Shown here one piece after another: positions 23,627 through 31,335 of a stretch of DNA of 64,000 bases. Every line of letters begins with the position of its first letter. Position 1 is the stretch's first letter. The translations under genes were made by a program, and so were the position numbers. Origin of the DNA: Oscillibacter valericigenes (GTDB lineage Bacteria; Bacillota; Clostridia; Oscillospirales; Oscillospiraceae); the NCBI RefSeq assembly GCF_021531435.1, contig NZ_JAFBIS010000003.1:122103-186102 (forward strand), written 5' to 3'. Under the pieces are notes generated by a model. The model saw nothing but the letters and a program-made list of their open reading frames with translations. It was not told where the DNA came from and did no database searches.

Positions 23627-23655
23627 ATTGTATCACACCCCGTCCACAGGTTCAA
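23627..23655 (-). promoter_or_regulatory. Predicted sigma-A promoter of parE
   Basis: TTGAAC (23655-23650), 17-base spacer, TACAAT (23632-23627). The adjoining 23660-23910 stretch has no gene; it contains GTTGCGCAAC (23715-23724) and the near-repeat CAGAGTTTTTCACA / CAGAGTTTTCCACA at about 23770-23805. Confidence 0.6.
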
Positions 23656-23911
23656 GTGTCCCGCCGGGAAACGGTCCTTTCCCCTCTCCCGGCCCGGTTT
23701 TTCAAGGAAATGTTGTTGCGCAACGTTTCCCATAACCGGATTGTCACCTTCACAAACCGTTCATAATCCAGAGTTTTTCACATTCTCCACAGAGTTTTCC
23801 ACACCGTTATGTCAACTCTGTAATTCGACAAAAAATACCCGCTTTCCCCACCCCGCCACCGCCGCTCTCCCTCCCGCAACTCCCGGTTGCGGCCCTGCCA
23901 GCCCGGGCTGG

Positions 23912-23940
23912 TTGCGGTCCGCCCCGCCGTCTGGTATGAT
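23912..23940 (+). promoter_or_regulatory. Predicted promoter of the membrane XRE regulator
   Basis: TTGCGG (23912-23917), 17-base spacer, TATGAT (23935-23940), directly ahead of GAGGAGG and the start codon. Confidence 0.65.
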
Positions 23941-23962
23941 ACGGACAGAGAGGAGGGGTGTC

Positions 23963-24649
23963 ATGGAACTGAAGGACATCCTGGTCCAGGAACGGAAAAA
24001 GCGGGGCTGGAGCCAGGAGGAGCTGGCGGCGCGGGTGCAGGTATCCCGGCAGGCGGTGAGCAAGTGGGAGACCGGAGACGCCCTGCCGGACCTTCCCAAG
24101 CTGCTGGCCCTGGCGGACGCCCTGAGGCTGTCCCTGGACGCCCTGTGCGGCCGGGAGGCCCCGGCGGAAGCGGTATCTCCCGCGCCGGAGACACCGGCGC
24201 CCGCATCGAAATACCGCTGGGTTTGGCCCATCCTGTGCGGCGTTCTGGCGGTATGCCTGCTGGTGTGCGGCGTGTGGATGTGGAGCCGGCGGAACACGGT
24301 CCCGGCGGAGGCGGCACAGGCGGCAAGCACGCTGCCGGATACGCTGACTGTCTCCGGGGTAAACTTCATCGGAGAGGACGACGACCGTGTTTCTTTCCGC
24401 TGTGTTCCAAGTGTGGTCAGCGAGGAATACACCTATCAAATCACTTTCGCCGATTTTGGCGGCCCGCCCCAGACCTTTGATGTCTCCCCCAGCGGTGGGG
24501 TATGCGCGGGGACCGTGTCCGTCACAGGCGGAGGGGCCTTCGATGTGGCTCTGGTCATCAGCAGCGGGGCGGAAAGCCGGACAGTCATGCTGGCAACAGG
24601 TCTGGGGTTTCACAAGGGCGGCGCCAGCTGGACGCCCCCGGATACATAA
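23963..24649 (+). CDS. Membrane-anchored XRE family regulator
   Basis: A 228-residue protein with an N-terminal XRE HTH (residues 1-62, WSQEELAARVQVSRQAVSKWETGDALPDLPKL), a Pro/Ala linker, one membrane helix (about residues 88-108) and a C-terminal extracellular beta-rich domain of about 120 residues of no recognised family. The layout suggests direct signalling from outside the cell to DNA. ATG at 23963 follows GAGGAGGGG; the open frame upstream is not supported. Monocistronic. Confidence 0.8.
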   Translation: MELKDILVQERKKRGWSQEELAARVQVSRQAVSKWETGDALPDLPKLLALADALRLSLDALCGREAPAEAVSPAPETPAPASKYRWVWPILCGVLAVCLLVCGVWMWSRRNTVPAEAAQAASTLPDTLTVSGVNFIGEDDDRVSFRCVPSVVSEEYTYQITFADFGGPPQTFDVSPSGGVCAGTVSVTGGGAFDVALVISSGAESRTVMLATGLGFHKGGASWTPPDT

Positions 24650-24680
24650 AAAGGAGAGACGCGCCGCGTCTCTCCTTTTC
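24648..24680 (+). terminator. Terminator after the membrane XRE gene
   Basis: AAAAGGAGAGACGCG / CGCGTCTCTCCTTTT stem, loop of about two bases. Confidence 0.8.
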
Positions 24681-24759
24681 TCACGCCAGTCCGAACAGCA
24701 TCAGAATCACGCCGTAGATCACCGACGCCAACGTGCCGAACACGATGACCGGCCCGGCC
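24681..24759 (-). pseudogene. Duplicated 3' fragment of spoVAC
   Basis: Bases 24693-24759 match the 3' end of spoVAC (24910-24976) at 66 of 67 positions. Read on the minus strand it still encodes the last membrane helix, AGPVIVFGTLASVIYGVILMLF, but ends GLA-stop instead of Q-stop. No start codon or upstream part exists, so it is a remnant of a tandem duplication. The 24760-24903 spacer contains one hairpin (CAGAAAAC/GTTTTCTG) and nothing else recognisable. Confidence 0.8.
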
Positions 24760-24903
24760 TCGTCGTCGCAAAGTCCGCTTACCTCCGTTTCCGCCTTTCG
24801 GCGAAAACTCCGCACGCTCCCTTGCTCCTCCTCTTCCCGCAGAAAACGCTCCGCTGGTTTTCTGTGGGAGCCCTGCTGTGGTTCACCGTGGCCGGCCTCA
24901 TTT

Positions 24904-25341
24904 CTACTGGAACAGCATCAGTATCACGCCGTAGATCACCGACGCCAACGTGCCGAACACGATGACCGGCCCGGCCACGGTGAACATCTTGGCGGCCATG
25001 CCGGTGACGAAGCCCTCGCTCTTGAAGTCGATGGCCGGGGACACCACGGCGTTAGCAAAGCCCGTGATGGGCACCAGGGTGCCGGCGCCGCCGTAACGGG
25101 CCAGTTTGTTGTAGAGGTTGAAGCCGGTCAGCAGCGCCGACAGCAGCACCATGCAGACGGAAGTGGCGGTGCCCGCGTCCTCCTGGTTCAGCCCCACGGC
25201 GCTCCAGCCGTCCTGGATGGCCTGGCCCACCACGCAGATCAGCCCGCCGATGACGAAGGCCAGCGCCACATCCTTGAAAATAGGGGATTTTTTCGCCTTT
25301 TGCTGTACATAGTCCTGATATTCCTTGGGTGACATATCCAT
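24904..25341 (-). CDS. spoVAC: Stage V sporulation protein AC
   Basis: A 145-residue inner-spore-membrane channel protein needed for uptake and release of dipicolinic acid. About four helices are seen, with family motifs FVIGGLICVVGQ, NKLARYGGAGTLVPITGFANAVVSPAIDFKSEGFVTGMAAKMF and a C-terminal hydrophobic helix. The ATG at 25341 has GGAGGAG upstream. Unlike the usual spoVAC-AD-AEb operon, spoVAD and spoVAEb are not adjacent. A sigma-G-type promoter precedes it, as expected for forespore expression. Confidence 0.92.
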   Translation of the reverse strand: MDMSPKEYQDYVQQKAKKSPIFKDVALAFVIGGLICVVGQAIQDGWSAVGLNQEDAGTATSVCMVLLSALLTGFNLYNKLARYGGAGTLVPITGFANAVVSPAIDFKSEGFVTGMAAKMFTVAGPVIVFGTLASVIYGVILMLFQ

Positions 25342-25370
25342 ATGCGGTTCCTCCTCCCGGAAGTCTTTTC

Positions 25371-25399
25371 TAGTATGGCCGCCCGGCCGGGAAATATGC
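25371..25399 (-). promoter_or_regulatory. Predicted sigma-G promoter of spoVAC
   Basis: On the minus strand GCATA (25399-25395), 17-base spacer, CATACTA (25377-25371), which matches the forespore sigma-G consensus at both boxes. Confidence 0.75.
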
Positions 25400-25403
25400 G
25401 TTC

Positions 25404-25432
25404 TTGCAAATGCCGCCCAAAAGCGGTACACT
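25404..25432 (+). promoter_or_regulatory. Predicted sigma-A promoter of hemW
   Basis: TTGCAA (25404-25409), 17-base spacer, TACACT (25427-25432), divergent from and only 5 bases from the spoVAC sigma-G -35 box. Confidence 0.6.
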
Positions 25433-25462
25433 GTTGGCATATTGTTTGAAAGGAGACCCGCC

Positions 25463-26674
25463 ATGAGACCCGCCGGCAAGCCCCTGGGGCTGTACATCCA
25501 CATTCCTTTCTGTAAAAGCAAATGCGTCTACTGCGACTTCTACTCCCTGGCCGGGAACGAGGGCCGCATGGACGACTACACGGACGCCCTCTGCGCCCAC
25601 CTGACGGAGACGGCCCCCTTTGCCGCCGGACACACCGTGGACACCGTCTACTTCGGCGGCGGCACCCCCAGCTATCTAGGAGAAAAGCGGCTGGTGAAAA
25701 TTCTGAAAACCGTTCAGAAAAAATACCACGTCTCCAAGGACGCGGAGGTCACCCTGGAGGCCAACCCGGACTCCGCCGGGGACTGGAAGTACCTGAAGGC
25801 CCTGCGGAAGGCGGGGGTGAACCGCCTCTCCCTGGGGATGCAGTCCGCAAGTGACGAGGAACTGCGCGCCATCGGCCGGGTACATATCATGGCCCAGGTC
25901 CGCGCCGCTGTGGAGGCCGCCCGCAAGGCCAAGATCGACAACCTGTCCCTGGACCTCATCTACGGCCTGCCGGGTCAGACCATGGCGCGGTGGCAGGAAA
26001 ACCTCACCGCCGCCGTGGATCTGGCGCCGGAGCACCTCTCCTGCTACGGGCTGAAGGTGGAGGAAGGCACGCCCCTTTACGCCCGCCGGGACAGCGCCGA
26101 CCTGCCGGGGGACGAGGAGCAGGCCGACATGTACCTCTGGACAGTGGACTACCTTGCCCGCCACGGCTACCGGCAATACGAAATTTCCAACTTCGCCCGG
26201 CCAGGCCGGGAGTCCCGGCACAACCTGAAATACTGGACCCTGGGGGAGTACGCCGGCTTCGGCCCCGGCGCCCACTCCGACTTCGGCGGCGTGCGGTACG
26301 CCTACGAAAAGGACCTCACAGGCTACATCCGGGGCGTCCGGGAAGGGACCCCCATGCTGTCGGAAAACGATACCATCCCGGACATGGACCGGGACACCGA
26401 ATGGGTGATGCTGGGTCTGCGGACGGTCTGCGGCCTGGACCCCGCGGACTACGAGCGCCGCTTCCGCCGCCGCTTCACCTGCTTCCTCCCGTTTCTCAAA
26501 GAGTGCGAAAAGGCGGGTTACGCCGTCTTCGAGGACGGCCGCTGGCGCCTGACCCCCACCGGCTTTCTGGTGTCCAACCAAATCATCGGCGGGATGCTGG
26601 ACGCTATGGCGGCGGAAAAGCAGCGCCGGGCCGATGCCGCCGCCCGGGGCGACTTCCGTATCCATTTAGATTGA
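25463..26674 (+). CDS. hemW: HemW-type radical SAM protein (coproporphyrinogen oxidase-like)
   Basis: A 403-residue radical SAM protein with the cluster Cys17, Cys21, Cys24 (FCKSKCVYCDF), the GGGTPS motif, and the C-terminal HemW domain. It lacks the N-terminal Cys-rich extension of HemN, so it is more likely the heme chaperone HemW than the oxidase. Its name is often mis-transferred as HemN. AGGAG precedes ATG 25463. The next gene follows after 13 bases. Confidence 0.88.
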   Translation: MRPAGKPLGLYIHIPFCKSKCVYCDFYSLAGNEGRMDDYTDALCAHLTETAPFAAGHTVDTVYFGGGTPSYLGEKRLVKILKTVQKKYHVSKDAEVTLEANPDSAGDWKYLKALRKAGVNRLSLGMQSASDEELRAIGRVHIMAQVRAAVEAARKAKIDNLSLDLIYGLPGQTMARWQENLTAAVDLAPEHLSCYGLKVEEGTPLYARRDSADLPGDEEQADMYLWTVDYLARHGYRQYEISNFARPGRESRHNLKYWTLGEYAGFGPGAHSDFGGVRYAYEKDLTGYIRGVREGTPMLSENDTIPDMDRDTEWVMLGLRTVCGLDPADYERRFRRRFTCFLPFLKECEKAGYAVFEDGRWRLTPTGFLVSNQIIGGMLDAMAAEKQRRADAAARGDFRIHLD

Positions 26675-26687
26675 GAAAGGAGCTTTC

Positions 26688-27725
26688 ATGCACGTCTATT
26701 CCGCGGGCCAATGGGTCCTGCTGTTTTTCTTCTACTGCTTCTGCGGCTGGGTCTGGGAGAGCTGCTACGTCTCCGTCTGCCAGCGCCGCTGGGTGAACCG
26801 GGGCTTTCTCCGGGGGCCGCTGCTGCCCATCTACGGCTCCGGCGCCATCATCATCCTGTTCGCCACGCTGCCGGTGGCGGGGAACCTGATACTGGTGTGG
26901 CTCCTGGGCATGCTGGCTGCTACGGCGCTGGAATACGTCACCGGCGCCGCCATGGAAGCCCTGTTCAAGGTCCGCTACTGGGACTACTCCGACAAAAAGT
27001 GCAACCTGAACGGCCACATCTGCCTGTCCAGCTCCATCGCCTGGGGCTTTTTCTCTATCCTGCTGGTGAAGTTCATCCATCCGCCCATCGCGCGGCTGCT
27101 GGCGGATGTGCCCGCCTGGCTGGTGGACCCCCTAGCGCTGGCGCTGACCGTTGTATTTACCGTGGACGTGGTCCAGTCCGTCCAGGCCGCCCTGGACCTC
27201 AGGGAGGTGCTGTCCAAGCTGACGGAGGAGAACGAGGACCTGCGGCGTCTGGCCAAGCGGGCCGAGGTGGCCGCCGCCTTTGCCGAGGATGACCTGCGCC
27301 GCTTCCGGGAGAAGACCGAGCTGGAGAAGCGGCTGCTCCAGAGCCGGATGGAGGCGGAGCTGGAGGAGCAGCGCCAGGCCCGGGAGGAGCGCCGGGACCG
27401 CCGCCAGGAGCGGCTGGAGGATTCCCTCCGCCGCCGCACGGAGGTCAAGCTGGACATCCTGGACACCATCTCCGACGCGCTGGAGTCCTGCCGGGACCAC
27501 CTGGCCGACATCCCCGACCTCACCGCCGACGCCCTGGCGGAGCGCCGCGCCGACCTGACCGAGGCCATCGAGAAGGTCCGGGACCGGAAGGCCGCCATCC
27601 GCGCCCGCACCGCCCGCACGTATCAGCGCTCCCTGCGCATCCTGCGGGCCAACCCCTCCGCCAAGGCCCGTCAGGAGCTGAGCGAGGCCCTGGACGCCCT
27701 GCGGAAGCTGGGCGACCGGAAATAA
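26688..27725 (+). CDS. CmpB-type putative ABC transporter membrane protein with coiled-coil tail
   Basis: A 345-residue protein whose first 165 residues match the putative ABC-transporter type IV (CmpB, PF06541) family: WVLLFFFYCFCGWVWESCYVSV, NRGFLRGPLLPIYGSGA and KCNLNGHICLSSSIAWGFF, in about five helices. Residues 175-340 are a highly charged Arg/Glu coiled coil facing the cytoplasm. No ATPase is adjacent. Function is unknown in the family. Cotranscribed with hemW. Confidence 0.82.
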   Translation: MHVYSAGQWVLLFFFYCFCGWVWESCYVSVCQRRWVNRGFLRGPLLPIYGSGAIIILFATLPVAGNLILVWLLGMLAATALEYVTGAAMEALFKVRYWDYSDKKCNLNGHICLSSSIAWGFFSILLVKFIHPPIARLLADVPAWLVDPLALALTVVFTVDVVQSVQAALDLREVLSKLTEENEDLRRLAKRAEVAAAFAEDDLRRFREKTELEKRLLQSRMEAELEEQRQAREERRDRRQERLEDSLRRRTEVKLDILDTISDALESCRDHLADIPDLTADALAERRADLTEAIEKVRDRKAAIRARTARTYQRSLRILRANPSAKARQELSEALDALRKLGDRK

Positions 27726-27766
27726 GAGAAAGTCCCCGCGCCGTTCACAGGCGTGGGGACTTTTTT
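27726..27766. terminator. Bidirectional terminator between the CmpB gene and the cob operon end
   Basis: AAAGTCCCCGCGCC...GGCGTGGGGACTTTTTT hairpin. It ends the hemW transcript rightwards and lies just beyond the last stop codon of the leftward cobalamin operon. Confidence 0.85.
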
Positions 27767-28074
27767 CATGTTTCGGGCTTCTCCTGCCGGGCCATTACGC
27801 CCAGAATATCCTGATAGCGCCGGATGATATCGCCGTAGCTCTCCCTCCGGTGGGGCAGGAGGCACTTGCTGCAGTCCTTGCGCCCGTTTTCCAGATAGGT
27901 GAAATTGCCGCCGCAGTCCCTGCCCAGAACATACAGGGGGCAGTAACAGAACAGGCAGTTGAACTCCGTCCCCTCCGGCACCGGATGGCAGGGGAAATAT
28001 TCGCAGGCTGTGTTGGTGAAGAAGGAGTACCCCTTCCCGTACCACGCCGGGCGCTCCGTTTCCTTGCTAGGCAT
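27766..28074 (-). CDS. Cysteine-rich small-domain protein at the end of the cobalamin operon
   Basis: A 102-residue protein with seven conserved-looking cysteines: CEYFPCH, CLFCYCPLYVLGRDC and CSKC, typical of the small Cys-rich domain (PF04071) often found beside cobalamin genes. It probably binds zinc or an iron-sulfur cluster; the role is unknown. ATG at 28074 has AGAGGAGG upstream, and it sits 25 bases after cbiC as the last operon member. Confidence 0.8.
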   Translation of the reverse strand: MPSKETERPAWYGKGYSFFTNTACEYFPCHPVPEGTEFNCLFCYCPLYVLGRDCGGNFTYLENGRKDCSKCLLPHRRESYGDIIRRYQDILGVMARQEKPET

Positions 28075-28099
28075 CAAACTGTACCTCCTCTCGCCGCCG

Positions 28100-28768
28100 T
28101 CAGCCCTGCCAGCCCCGGCTGGCGGGGTCCAGCTGTCCGGCGGCGGTATAGAGCAGGGCGTTGCAGATGGCCGCCGCCACGTTGCTGCCCCCCTTGCGGC
28201 CAAGGGCCACGATAGCGGGCACACCGCACCGCCGGCAGGCCGCCAGCAGCCGCTCCTTGCTCTCCACCACGTTCACAAAGCCCACCGGCACGCCGATGAC
28301 CAGGGAGGGCCGGCTCCCGGCCTCCAGCAGCTCCGCGATTTTCAGCAGCGCCGTGGGGGCGTTGCCCACCGCCAGCACCGCGTCGGGGTACTCCGCCAGT
28401 GCCCGCTCCATGGACACGGCGGCCCGGGTGGTCTCGCGCTCCCTCGCCTCCGCAGCCACGGCGGGCTCCGCCATCAGGCAGAGGGCCTTTCCCCCCAGCT
28501 TGGAGAGGGCCGGCTTGCTGACCCCGGCCAGGGCCATGTTGGTGTCGGTCACCAGGGTGCGGCCCCGGCGGAGCGCCTCCACGCCCCGGGCCACGGCGCC
28601 GTCCGTGAAGCGGAGGTTCTCCGCGTAGTCAAGATCCGCCGTGGCGTGGATGACCCGCTTGACCACCGCCGCCGTCTCCTCCGGCAGGACGATGCCCCGC
28701 GCCTCCAGCTCCCGCCGGATGATGGACAGGCTGGTGCGCTCAATATCCCCGGGCTTTGTATGCATCAT
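28100..28768 (-). CDS. cbiC: Cobalt-precorrin-8 methylmutase
   Basis: A 222-residue enzyme moving the C11 methyl to C12 to give cobyrinic acid. The catalytic His41 (RVIHATADLDY) is present, as are DTNMALAGVSK, VGNAPTAL and the C-terminal GRKGGSNVAAAICNALLY substrate-binding segment. The start at 28768 overlaps the cbiP stop (ATGATG over TGA). Confidence 0.95.
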   Translation of the reverse strand: MMHTKPGDIERTSLSIIRRELEARGIVLPEETAAVVKRVIHATADLDYAENLRFTDGAVARGVEALRRGRTLVTDTNMALAGVSKPALSKLGGKALCLMAEPAVAAEARERETTRAAVSMERALAEYPDAVLAVGNAPTALLKIAELLEAGSRPSLVIGVPVGFVNVVESKERLLAACRRCGVPAIVALGRKGGSNVAAAICNALLYTAAGQLDPASRGWQG

Positions 28769-30276
28769 CGGTCTCCTCCCTTTCCGTCCACAATTTGCCA
28801 GAGGGCCTCCATGTCCAGCGCCTTGCGCAGCTCCGCCGCCAGCAGGTCATACTGCCGCTCCTGGTACGCCCGGTGGGAGACGGGAACCGCCGCCTCCGTC
28901 GGGATGTTCTTCCGGGCGCAGAGCCAGGCCGCCAGCTTCTCCGTCAGCTCTCCGCTGTCGAACAGGCCGTGGAGATAGGTGCCGAACACATTCCCGCTTC
29001 GGCAGCCGTCCTCCCTGCCGTCCTCCCTGCCGTCCTCCCTGCCGTCCTCCAGGCGGCAGAAGGGCGCGCCCCGGACTTCCGTCACGCCCATGTGAATTTC
29101 ATAGCCCTCCAGCCGTGCCCCGGCAAAGGGCCCCTCCGCCCGGGCCCGGATTCGGGTCCGGGTCTTTTTCCCGGCAAATACCGTCCGGCAGGGCAGCAGC
29201 TCCATGCCCCGCAGGGAGCCTTGGGCGCTCTCCACGCCCTCCGGGTCCTCCAGCAGCTCGCCCAGCATCTGATAGCCGCCGCAGACGCCCAGCACCGGCG
29301 TGCCGGCGGCGGCCAGCTTGCGGATGGCTGCCTCCAGGCCGTTTTCCCGCAGCCACAGCAGGTCCGCCATAGTGCTCTTGGTCCCCGGCAGCACCACCAG
29401 GTCCGGCGCGCCCAGGCCGCCGGCCCGGTCCACATACCGCACCCCCAGGGCGGGGTGGACCTCCAGCGGGGAAAAGTCCGTAAAGTTGGAGATGCGGGGC
29501 AGGCGGATGACCGCGATGTCGATGGGCCGGTGCGTTTCCTCCCGCCCCAGGCGGGGCGCCAGGGAGTCCTCGTCGTCAAGGTCCACCGGCAGGTAAGGCA
29601 CGACGCCCAGCACCGGGACGCCGGTCAGCTTCTCCAGCTGGGCAAGGCCCGGCCGCAGGATCTCCGGGTCGCCCCGGAATTTGTTGATGATGAGCCCTTT
29701 GACCCGCGCCCGCTCTTCGGGCCGCAGCAGGGCCACCGTGCCGTAGAGCTGGGCGAACACGCCGCCCCGGTCGATGTCCCCCGCCAGCAGCACCGGCGCG
29801 TCCACCAGCTCCGCAAGGCCCATGTTGACGATGTCGTCCGCCCGGAGGTTGATCTCCGCCGGGGAGCCCGCGCCCTCGATGACGATGAGGTCGTTTTCCG
29901 CCGCCAGGCTCTCGTAGGCCGCCAGAATTTCGGGTATTAACTGCTTTTTATAGCGGAAATATTCCGCCGCCGTCATCTGGCCCCGGACCTCTCCCAGGAC
30001 GATGACCTGGCTGCCGGTGTCGCTGGAGGGCTTCAGCAGAATGGGATTCATCCGCACGTCCGCCTCCAGCCCCGCCGCCTGCGCCTGCATGACCTGGGCC
30101 CGGCCCATCTCCAGCCCCTCCGCCGTCACATAGCTGTTGAGGGCCATGTTCTGGCTTTTGAAGGGCGCCGCCCGCAGGCCCTCCTGCCGGAAGAGGCGGC
30201 ACAGTCCGGCGCACAGCAAACTCTTGCCCGCCCCGGACATGGTGCCCTGCACCATGATGCACTTCGCCCGGCTCAT
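28765..30276 (-). CDS. cbiP: Cobyric acid synthase (glutamine-hydrolysing)
   Basis: A 503-residue amidotransferase that amidates the b, d, e and g side chains of adenosylcobyrinic acid diamide. The N-terminal P-loop-like synthetase domain (VQGTMSGAGKSLLCAGL) is followed by a class I glutaminase domain with nucleophile Cys332 (LGVCGGYQMLGE). A four-unit Asp-Gly-Arg-Glu insertion near residue 410-425, encoded by a 12-bp tandem repeat, lies just before the glutaminase C-terminal His motif. It overlaps cbiC and cobD by 4 bases each. Confidence 0.96.
   Translation of the reverse strand: MSRAKCIMVQGTMSGAGKSLLCAGLCRLFRQEGLRAAPFKSQNMALNSYVTAEGLEMGRAQVMQAQAAGLEADVRMNPILLKPSSDTGSQVIVLGEVRGQMTAAEYFRYKKQLIPEILAAYESLAAENDLIVIEGAGSPAEINLRADDIVNMGLAELVDAPVLLAGDIDRGGVFAQLYGTVALLRPEERARVKGLIINKFRGDPEILRPGLAQLEKLTGVPVLGVVPYLPVDLDDEDSLAPRLGREETHRPIDIAVIRLPRISNFTDFSPLEVHPALGVRYVDRAGGLGAPDLVVLPGTKSTMADLLWLRENGLEAAIRKLAAAGTPVLGVCGGYQMLGELLEDPEGVESAQGSLRGMELLPCRTVFAGKKTRTRIRARAEGPFAGARLEGYEIHMGVTEVRGAPFCRLEDGREDGREDGREDGCRSGNVFGTYLHGLFDSGELTEKLAAWLCARKNIPTEAAVPVSHRAYQERQYDLLAAELRKALDMEALWQIVDGKGGDR
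29006..29053. repeat. 12-bp x 4 coding tandem repeat inside cbiP
   Basis: CCGTCCTCCCTG occurs three times in perfect tandem (29006-29041), plus a fourth unit with two changes (29042-29053). It encodes repeated DGRE on the minus strand. The repeat length is a multiple of three, so copy-number changes keep the frame. Confidence 0.9.
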
Positions 30277-31331
30277 CGCAGCACCTCCTCCAGCGCCTCC
30301 ACCAGGCGCTGATTCTCCTCATGTGTCCGCACCGCCGCGCGGTACCAGCTATCATCCAGCCCCTCAAAATTGCCGCAGCAGCGCAGCAAAATGCCCCGTT
30401 CCGTCAGGGGGGCGGACAGCTCCCTGGGGGACGCGAACAGCAGATAATTGGCCTCGCCGGGGACGACCCGCATCCCCAGCCGCCGCAGCTCCGCCGCCAG
30501 CCGGGGCCGCTCCGCCGCCAGCAGCTCCCGCACTTGGAGGACATACTCTGTCTCCCGCAGAGCCGCCGCCCCCGCCGCCTGGGCCAGGGAGGACACCGGC
30601 CAGGGCTGGCCCGCCCGGCGCATCCGCTCCAGAAGCTCCGTGTCGGCGCAGAGGGCATAGCCCAGCCGCACGCCCGCCATGGCGTAGAGCTTTGTGAAGG
30701 CCTTCAGAATCAGCAAGTTCGGGAACTTCCCCAAATCGCCCTTTCTGGTGTGGGCCTCCGGCGCGTCCAGAAAAGCGCCGAAGCACTCGTCCAGCACCAC
30801 CAGCGTCCCGGTCTCCCGGCACCGCTCCAGGATGCGTGTCAGCAACGCCGGGTCGGTGGTCACGCCGGTGGGGTTGTTGGGCTCGCAGAGAAACACCATG
30901 TTCGTCTCCGGCGTGACGGCGTTCAGAAAATCTATATCCAGAGAAAAGTTTTTTTCCTCTTTCAGGCGGAACTGCTCCACGGCACAATCGGTCAGGGCCA
31001 GCGCCTCCTGATACCCGGCGAAGGTGGGGGCCGTCACCAGCGCCCGCCGGGGCCGCCGGGCCAGCACCGCCCGGAAAATCAGGTCCGCCGCGCCGTTTCC
31101 GCAGAGGATGTGCTCCGCCGGGACGTTCTCATGCGCCGAGAGCGCGGCCCGCAGCCCCCGGCACAGGGGGTCCGGGTAGCGGTCCGCCTGCGCCGCCGCG
31201 TCCCGCAAAGCCGCCTGCACGTCGGTTGGGACGCCCAGGGGGCTGATGCTGGCCGAAAAGTCCAGCGGCAGACGGCCGTGGGCATCAGCAAAGCCCGCCC
31301 AGTCGCCGCCGTGTATCAAATTCTCACGCAT
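30273..31331 (-). CDS. cobD: Threonine-phosphate decarboxylase / CobD-like aminotransferase
   Basis: A 352-residue PLP enzyme of the HisC-like fold that makes (R)-1-amino-2-propanol phosphate from threonine phosphate, the linker of the nucleotide loop. The motifs DFSASISPLG, CEPNNPTG and the PLP lysine in LKAFTKLYAMAGVRLGY are present. It overlaps cbiP and follows cbiB by 4 bases, matching its place in nucleotide loop assembly. Confidence 0.92.
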   Translation of the reverse strand: MRENLIHGGDWAGFADAHGRLPLDFSASISPLGVPTDVQAALRDAAAQADRYPDPLCRGLRAALSAHENVPAEHILCGNGAADLIFRAVLARRPRRALVTAPTFAGYQEALALTDCAVEQFRLKEEKNFSLDIDFLNAVTPETNMVFLCEPNNPTGVTTDPALLTRILERCRETGTLVVLDECFGAFLDAPEAHTRKGDLGKFPNLLILKAFTKLYAMAGVRLGYALCADTELLERMRRAGQPWPVSSLAQAAGAAALRETEYVLQVRELLAAERPRLAAELRRLGMRVVPGEANYLLFASPRELSAPLTERGILLRCCGNFEGLDDSWYRAAVRTHEENQRLVEALEEVLR

Positions 31332-31335
31332 ACGC

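Noticed and set aside
23700..23820. TTTTCCACA-like words and a GTTGCGCAAC palindrome suggesting DnaA boxes or an origin
   Set aside because: Only loose matches to the DnaA box, no dnaA or dnaN nearby, and parE is not a usual origin marker on its own.
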